Source of the DNA: Cellvibrio fontiphilus_A
GTDB lineage: Bacteria > Pseudomonadota > Gammaproteobacteria > Pseudomonadales > Cellvibrionaceae
Length of the DNA: 64,000 nucleotides
Direction of reading: 5' to 3'
Assembly (NCBI RefSeq): GCF_042646205.1
Contig: NZ_JBHRTF010000004.1
Location: 1,116,001 to 1,180,000 of the forward strand
A program made the translations under genes and the position numbers. Shown here piece after piece: positions 59,655 through 64,000 of this stretch (its first letter is position 1; each line of letters begins with the position of its first letter). The notes under the pieces were generated by a model. That model had not been told where the DNA came from and ran no database searches. It saw nothing but the letters and a program-made list of their open reading frames with translations.

Positions 59655-61136
59655 ATGCGGCCTGTAAAAAAATTAGTCATAGTAGGTGGTGGCACCGCTG
59701 GTTGGTTAGCGGCGGCTGCTATAGGAAAGGTCTATCAGGGAAGAGTGCAAGTGACTCTGGTTGAGTCCGAGGAAATAGGAGTGGTTGGTGTAGGCGAAGC
59801 AACTATTCCTACTATGCAGGCTTTTCACAAGCTGATTGGCATTGATGAAGCAGAAATGATGCGTGCTACCCATGCCACATTTAAGTTGGGTATTAATTTC
59901 AAGGATTGGGGTAGTGTAGGTGAGGATTACATTCATGCCTTTGGTCAGGTCGGGCGTATTTTTTGGGCAGGAGAATTCCAGCATTTTTGGGTGCGTGCAC
60001 AAAAGTTAGGTTTACATATTCCTTTTGGTGCTTATTGTTTGGAGCACGAGGCAGCGCGCGCTGAACGCTTTGCCATTAGTGATAATCCCGCACTTAATTA
60101 TGCGTTTCATTTTGATGCCGGGCTCTACGCGAAATATCTGCGTCAATTTAGCGAGCGTTTAGGCGTGATTCGCTGCGAGGGAAAAATCGAACAGGTTTTG
60201 CAAAACCTGGATACAGGTTTTATTGAATCTTTACAGCTGAATAACGGCACTAAAATCGAAGGTGATTTTTTTGTCGATTGCAGCGGATTTCGCGGTTTGT
60301 TAATCGAGCAGACACTCAACACCGGTTATGAAAATTGGCAGCACTGGCTGCCCTGTGACACGGCGCTGGCGGTGCAAACCGCTAAAGTAAAACCGGCTAC
60401 CCCTTACACCAGTTCTACTGCGCAGGCATTCGGTTGGCAGTGGCGTATCCCTTTACAAAATCGCACGGGCAATGGCCTTGTTTACTCCAGTCAATTTGCC
60501 GATAAGGCTTGGGCAGAAAAAACCTTAACTGCCAACATTGAAGGTGACATGTTAACCGAACCGCGAGTGATTCAATTTACTACAGGGCGGCGTAAGCTCG
60601 GGTGGAATAAAAATTGTGTCGCACTGGGTTTGGCTTCTGGTTTTCTTGAACCTTTGGAATCAACCAGTATTCACATGGTCACTTCCGGTTTGATCCGCTT
60701 TTTACGTTTGTTTCCCTTGCGTGGAGTGCAGCAGGTGTTAGTTGACGAATACAACCGTCAATCAAAGGAGGAGGCGGAATCTATTCGCGATTTCATCATC
60801 CTGCATTACCACGCAACGCGTCGTAATGATTCGTCGTTTTGGAATTATGTGCGGCAGATGTCGGTGCCGGAAACCTTGCGTCATCGCATGGATATGTTTA
60901 CACAAAGTGGCATGGTGTTTTTGGGTGGGGATGAATTATTCAGGACAAATGGTTGGACACAGGTGTTAATTGGGCAGGGTTTTGTTCCTGGTGACTATCA
61001 GCCCATAGTGGATAATATGTCTGATGCGGAATTCACCCAGTACATGACCAGCTTTCGCGATCACGTTGCCACTAGCCTGGCGCAGCTTCCCAGTCATGAA
61101 GCGTTTATCGCCCGTTACTGTGCCATGGAGCTGTAA
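59655..61136 (+). CDS. Flavin-dependent tryptophan halogenase-like protein 1
   Basis: 493 residues, 30 nt after sapC, with AAGAGGT upstream. The FAD-binding GGGTAGWLAA is at 11-20. The halogenase catalytic Lys is K77 (ATFKLGINFKDWG). The WxWxIP motif, which separates halogenases from monooxygenases, is fully present (W261-Q-W263-R-I-P). The family uses FADH2, oxygen and halide to make hypohalous acid and halogenate tryptophan, indole or other aromatics. Whether members within receptor/SapC loci are true halogenases is unsettled. A flavin reductase gene, needed for FADH2, is not in the window. Confidence 0.88.
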   Translation: MRPVKKLVIVGGGTAGWLAAAAIGKVYQGRVQVTLVESEEIGVVGVGEATIPTMQAFHKLIGIDEAEMMRATHATFKLGINFKDWGSVGEDYIHAFGQVGRIFWAGEFQHFWVRAQKLGLHIPFGAYCLEHEAARAERFAISDNPALNYAFHFDAGLYAKYLRQFSERLGVIRCEGKIEQVLQNLDTGFIESLQLNNGTKIEGDFFVDCSGFRGLLIEQTLNTGYENWQHWLPCDTALAVQTAKVKPATPYTSSTAQAFGWQWRIPLQNRTGNGLVYSSQFADKAWAEKTLTANIEGDMLTEPRVIQFTTGRRKLGWNKNCVALGLASGFLEPLESTSIHMVTSGLIRFLRLFPLRGVQQVLVDEYNRQSKEEAESIRDFIILHYHATRRNDSSFWNYVRQMSVPETLRHRMDMFTQSGMVFLGGDELFRTNGWTQVLIGQGFVPGDYQPIVDNMSDAEFTQYMTSFRDHVATSLAQLPSHEAFIARYCAMEL

Positions 61137-61231
61137 CAGGTTTTTCGCGTCTGCGTGATCGACTTGTGATTCTGCCAAGTAATATACTCCGCGAGCATAT
61201 TATCTGGCAGGACAATCCCAAGAAGTAAGTT

Positions 61232-62788
61232 ATGGCTAATCCAATAAAAAAAGTTGTTATTGTCGGCGGCGGCACGGCAGGTTGGTTGGCAGCAGGTTTG
61301 TTGGCTGCTGAGTTTAAACACAACCAGTCGCCTATCAGCATTACCCTCATTGAATCCCCGGATGTGAATACCATTGGAGTGGGGGAGGGCACCTGGCCTT
61401 CCATGCGCACGACCTTGCGCAAGATTGGTATTTCCGAAACGGATTTAATTCGAGAGTGTTTTGCTTCGTTCAAACAAGGTTCTAAATTTGTTGGCTGGCG
61501 TACCGGCGCTGCCGATGATATCTATCATCATCCTTTTAGTATTCCCAACGGCTACGCAGAATGTAATTTAGCTGCAGTCTGGCAAACGCAATTTGTTGAT
61601 CGCCCTTTTGCCGAAGTGGTTTCCTCCCAATTCACCATAGCCGAACAGGGTTTGGCTCCCAAACAAATCACCACGCCTGAATATGCGGGGGTTTTGAATT
61701 ATGGCTATCACTTGGATGCTGGTAAGTTCGCTGCTTTGTTGCAGCAGCACTGCACCAAGGCTCTGGGAGTCATTCATGTTTTGGATCACGTTACCCGCGT
61801 TGTCGCTGCAGAAAATGGCGATATTACTGCGCTCGATACTAAAACCTCGGGCTTGCTCGATGGCGACTTGTTTATCGATTGTTCGGGTTTAAGTTGCCTG
61901 TTGTTGGGGCAGCACTTTGGCGTTCCGTTTGTTGATAAAAAACATCTCTCCCTAAACGACACTGCCCTGGCTATGCAGGTGCCTTACCCCGAGCCTTCAA
62001 GTCCGATTGAGTCCTGTACTGTGGCAACGGCGCAATCAGCGGGCTGGACTTGGGATATAGGTTTGTCGTCCCGCCGTGGCGTGGGTTATGTGTTTTCCAG
62101 CAGCTACATTTCGCAGGAGCAAGCTGAAGTAGAGTTGCGGGCGCATATTGCTAAAAGTGTTGGCCAAAAGGTTGCGGATTCTCTGACCAGTAAAAAGTTA
62201 TCCATCAGGGCGGGGCATCGGCAGGAGTTCTGGCATCGCAACTGCGTTGCGGTGGGAATGGCGGCCGGGTTTATTGAACCCTTGGAGGCATCGGCATTGG
62301 CTTTGGTCGAGTTGTCGATGAATATGATTTGCGAAGAGTTCCCGGTGGATAGATCGGCAATGAACATTGTCTCCAGGCGGTTTAATGAAATTTTCCGTTA
62401 TCGCTGGGATCGTATTATCGACTTTCTCAAGCTTCACTACGCTCTGACGGCACGCCAGGATTCAGATTACTGGCGCGATATGTCTGCCCCCGAAGCCCTG
62501 CCTGAGCATCTGCGGGAATTATTGCAGCTATGGAAAAGCCGGCCACCCCATCGCAGTGATTTCATTCAGGTGGAGGAGATTTTCCCTTCTGCCAGTTATC
62601 AGTATGTGCTTTATGGTATGGGGTTTACTATGGATGCCAGCCGTTTGCCGCGCAGCTCGGACAATCCATCATTAGCCTTGAATCGTATTCGCGAGAATGC
62701 TGAAAAGACGCGTAAATATCTTTCTGGCTTACCTTCAAATCGGGCGCTGATCGACCATGTAATCCAACATGGCATGCCGCTGATTTAA
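61232..62788 (+). CDS. Flavin-dependent tryptophan halogenase-like protein 2
   Basis: 518 residues. The FAD-binding VGGGTAGWLAAG lies near the N-terminus, with catalytic Lys candidate K81 (SFKQGSKFVGW) and GVGEGTWPSMRTTLR. The motif is W272-T-W274-D-I-G, so the final Pro of WxWxIP is Gly. Later blocks SSRRGVGYVFSSSY and CVAVGMAAGFIEPLEASALALVE are typical. It is a distant paralogue of the upstream gene and follows it by 95 nt. It belongs to the same locus and may act on the same substrate or have lost halogenation. Confidence 0.85.
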   Translation: MANPIKKVVIVGGGTAGWLAAGLLAAEFKHNQSPISITLIESPDVNTIGVGEGTWPSMRTTLRKIGISETDLIRECFASFKQGSKFVGWRTGAADDIYHHPFSIPNGYAECNLAAVWQTQFVDRPFAEVVSSQFTIAEQGLAPKQITTPEYAGVLNYGYHLDAGKFAALLQQHCTKALGVIHVLDHVTRVVAAENGDITALDTKTSGLLDGDLFIDCSGLSCLLLGQHFGVPFVDKKHLSLNDTALAMQVPYPEPSSPIESCTVATAQSAGWTWDIGLSSRRGVGYVFSSSYISQEQAEVELRAHIAKSVGQKVADSLTSKKLSIRAGHRQEFWHRNCVAVGMAAGFIEPLEASALALVELSMNMICEEFPVDRSAMNIVSRRFNEIFRYRWDRIIDFLKLHYALTARQDSDYWRDMSAPEALPEHLRELLQLWKSRPPHRSDFIQVEEIFPSASYQYVLYGMGFTMDASRLPRSSDNPSLALNRIRENAEKTRKYLSGLPSNRALIDHVIQHGMPLI

Positions 62789-62920
62789 TCCTCCCTGTTT
62801 CGATTTCTGAAGTCGTCATATCGAGGTTCAATTATGAGCTCGATATGGCGTTCCTTATGTTCCTCTTCTGTCGCTTTATCTGTGTTTGGTGATGGGTTCC
62901 TCGTTGCTTCCAAATTATTG

Positions 62921-62949
62921 TTGACAGCGCTGTCATAAAGCCATAAAGT
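62921..62949 (+). promoter_or_regulatory. LacI-type operator overlapping a promoter (site 2), upstream of candidate sRNA
   Basis: The same 14-bp palindrome TGACAGCGCTGTCA (62922-62935) overlaps TTGACA (62921-62926). It is followed after 17 bases by TAAAGT (62944-62949), a 4/6 match to the -10 consensus. No protein gene lies directly downstream until serC at 63295. 62789-62920 shows nothing else. Confidence 0.78.
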
Positions 62950-62955
62950 GACATC

Positions 62956-63088
62956 AGTTGATTGAAATGCTTGTCGGGCGAAGGAGTGTCGCTGTTGGTT
63001 TCGAGCATTTAGGTTCTCTCACCGTCGATGTCTGGTTGATGCATCGACGTCTCCCTGCGCCCTCTGGATTCCAGAGGGCTTTTTTTTT
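62956..63088 (+). ncRNA. Candidate structured small RNA under site-2 control
   Basis: This is the ~130-nt interval from the expected transcription start to a perfect terminator. It can form three stems: AAATGCT/AGCATTT (62965-62971 with 63004-63010), CGTCGATG/CATCGACG (63023-63030 with 63042-63049), and the terminator stem GCCCTCTGG/CCAGAGGGC (63059-63079) followed by nine T. No plausible protein is encoded. It could also be a leader or remnant of an erased gene. The nearest gene downstream, serC, has its own ribosome-binding site. Confidence 0.5.
63059..63088 (+). terminator. Perfect intrinsic terminator
   Basis: GCCCTCTGG-ATT-CCAGAGGGC followed by nine T. It may also end the halogenase transcript 270 nt upstream. 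Between it and serC (63089-63294) I see no gene. Confidence 0.92.
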
Positions 63089-63294
63089 GCCTCGCAAGTC
63101 GTTTTTCCGTTTGTTTACATGCCTCTGGCTAGGTTATTTGGAGGCGAGCTGGCATAATCGACGCCCCGAATTTTACGGGTTTGCCCCATGATTGTTGCGT
63201 TGAGGGCGAACCCTCTTTGGCGAGCCTTGCGGGACTGCTATCGCATTGGATAGCTAGCGCAAAGAATGCCTTTCCTGTCAGCTAGAGGACTACC

Positions 63295-64000
63295 ATGAAG
63301 CCAGCCGTAAAACCCAATAACCCCAATTTTTCATCTGGCCCCTGCAGCAAACGCCCGGGTTATAGCTTGGATCAGTTGGATATTTCCACTCTGGGTCGTT
63401 CACATCGCTCCACCATCGGCAAAGCAGCCTTACAACGCGCCTGCGAAGACACCGCCGAGTTACTCGGCCTGCCGGAAGGTTATCGCGTTGGTGTAGTACC
63501 CGGTTCCGATACCGGCGCCGTGGAAATGGCGATGTGGTCGCTGCTTGGCGCGCGCGGTGTGGATATCCTGCAGTGGGAATCCTTCGGTAAGGGCTGGTTG
63601 AGCGATGCCACCAAAGAACTGAAATTGAGCGTTAACGCCCACGAAGCGGATTACGGTCTGCTGCCGGACTTGTCCAAAGTCAATTTTGATAACGATGTTA
63701 TCTTCACCTGGAACGGCACCACCTCTGGCGTAAAAGTCCCCAATGGCGATTGGATTCCTGCGGATCGCAAAGGCTTGACCATTTGCGACGCTACCTCGGC
63801 GGTATTTGCGATGGAAATGCCTTGGGAAAAGCTCGATGTGATTACCTACAGCTGGCAGAAAGTGCTGGGTGGTGAAGGTGCTCACGGTATGTTGATTCTC
63901 AGCCCACGCGCGGTAGAGCGTTTGGAAACCTACAAACCCAGCTGGCCGATGCCCAAGTTGTTCCGCATGACCAGCGGCGGCAAAGTGGTTGAGGGGATTT
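63295..64000 (+). CDS. serC: Phosphoserine aminotransferase, 3' end outside window
   Basis: About 235 codons are visible from ATG 63295, which has GAGGAC upstream. The start MKPAVKPNNPNFSSGPCSKRPGYSLDQLD and TIGKAALQRACEDTAELLGLPEGYRVGVVPGSDTGAVEMAMWSLLG belong to the Methanosarcina/alphaproteobacterial type of SerC, not the shorter E. coli-type. PLP-Lys is expected in YSWQKVLGGEGAHGM. It converts 3-phosphohydroxypyruvate and glutamate to phosphoserine in serine synthesis. The gene is cut by the window end. Confidence 0.93.
   Translation, partial: MKPAVKPNNPNFSSGPCSKRPGYSLDQLDISTLGRSHRSTIGKAALQRACEDTAELLGLPEGYRVGVVPGSDTGAVEMAMWSLLGARGVDILQWESFGKGWLSDATKELKLSVNAHEADYGLLPDLSKVNFDNDVIFTWNGTTSGVKVPNGDWIPADRKGLTICDATSAVFAMEMPWEKLDVITYSWQKVLGGEGAHGMLILSPRAVERLETYKPSWPMPKLFRMTSGGKVVEGI

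Noticed and set aside
62958..63191. 77-codon ORF downstream of site-2 promoter
   Set aside because: It crosses a perfect terminator and has no good ribosome-binding site or recognisable domain; the interval is better explained as a structured RNA plus spacer.
63188..63253. Possible leader peptide (21 codons) ahead of serC
   Set aside because: It has no serine or other regulatory codon run and no terminator/antiterminator pair, so attenuation is unsupported.

Overview
The window looks like a chromosomal segment of a polysaccharide-degrading gammaproteobacterium of the Cellvibrio type. The evidence is a run of secreted xylan-degrading enzymes built from N-terminal CBM2 modules, long poly-serine linkers and C-terminal catalytic domains, together with several TonB-dependent receptors, GspA/GspB-type secretion ATPase genes, NhaD, and an EttA/EF-G/GcvP housekeeping background. 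The genus is an inference from architecture; no 16S rRNA or tRNA gene was seen.

Layout. 1-2982: the 3' end of a DUF1080-type (3-keto-disaccharide hydrolase-like) gene followed by a haem-c, beta-propeller dehydrogenase-like lipoprotein. 3074-9881: metal and cofactor uptake, with a Fur-box-preceded siderophore receptor on the minus strand, then a cobalamin riboswitch, a BtuB-like receptor, cobO and cobQ. 10033-12619: a periplasmic solute-binding-like protein and a membrane-anchored AraC-type regulator. 12815-22451: a five-gene xylan cluster (GH10 xylanase, GH43, GH62 arabinofuranosidase, a second GH43, CBM2-CBM60-CE1 esterase) that together would attack the backbone, arabinose branches and ester links of arabinoxylan. 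22840-26451: an A/T-rich three-gene cassette that I identify as an ABC-three-component (ABC-3C) system, a predicted anti-phage/conflict system, followed by a decayed S41-peptidase gene. 27057-30929: an unusual minus-strand operon of a nucleoside hydrolase and two mono-haem secreted proteins. 31295-44141: nhaD, ettA, a pentapeptide-repeat/class III cyclase fusion, a nitroreductase, a GAF-GGDEF diguanylate cyclase, a TrmK-like methyltransferase, a WYL regulator, an alkB/ada-like alkylation repair pair and an EF-G gene. 44317-55458: gcvP, a GH16 glucanase, an MBL/beta-CASP protein, gspA-gspB, bfr, bfd, a 2-Cys peroxiredoxin and ung. 55808-62788: a large TonB-dependent receptor, a SapC-like protein and two flavin-dependent halogenase-like genes. 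The window ends inside serC.

The most interesting points are these. (1) The ABC-3C cassette has all three components translationally coupled, a nuclease-like motif in the first, and a Gln in place of the usual catalytic Glu in the ATPase. (2) Two identical 14-bp palindromes, each embedded in a TTGACA-type promoter, flank the receptor/SapC/halogenase locus. The second copy has no protein gene behind it but drives a region of about 130 nt that folds into three hairpins ending in a perfect terminator, which is a candidate small RNA of the same regulon. (3) There is a pentapeptide-repeat/nucleotide cyclase fusion with altered substrate-recognition residues. (4) Near-identical 155-residue carbohydrate-binding modules are shared by the GH10 and GH62 enzymes. 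(5) Strong intrinsic terminators sit directly in front of the start codons of the CE1 esterase and sapC, which suggests attenuation or graded operon expression.

All assignments are from reading sequence and translated motifs; no database search was run.
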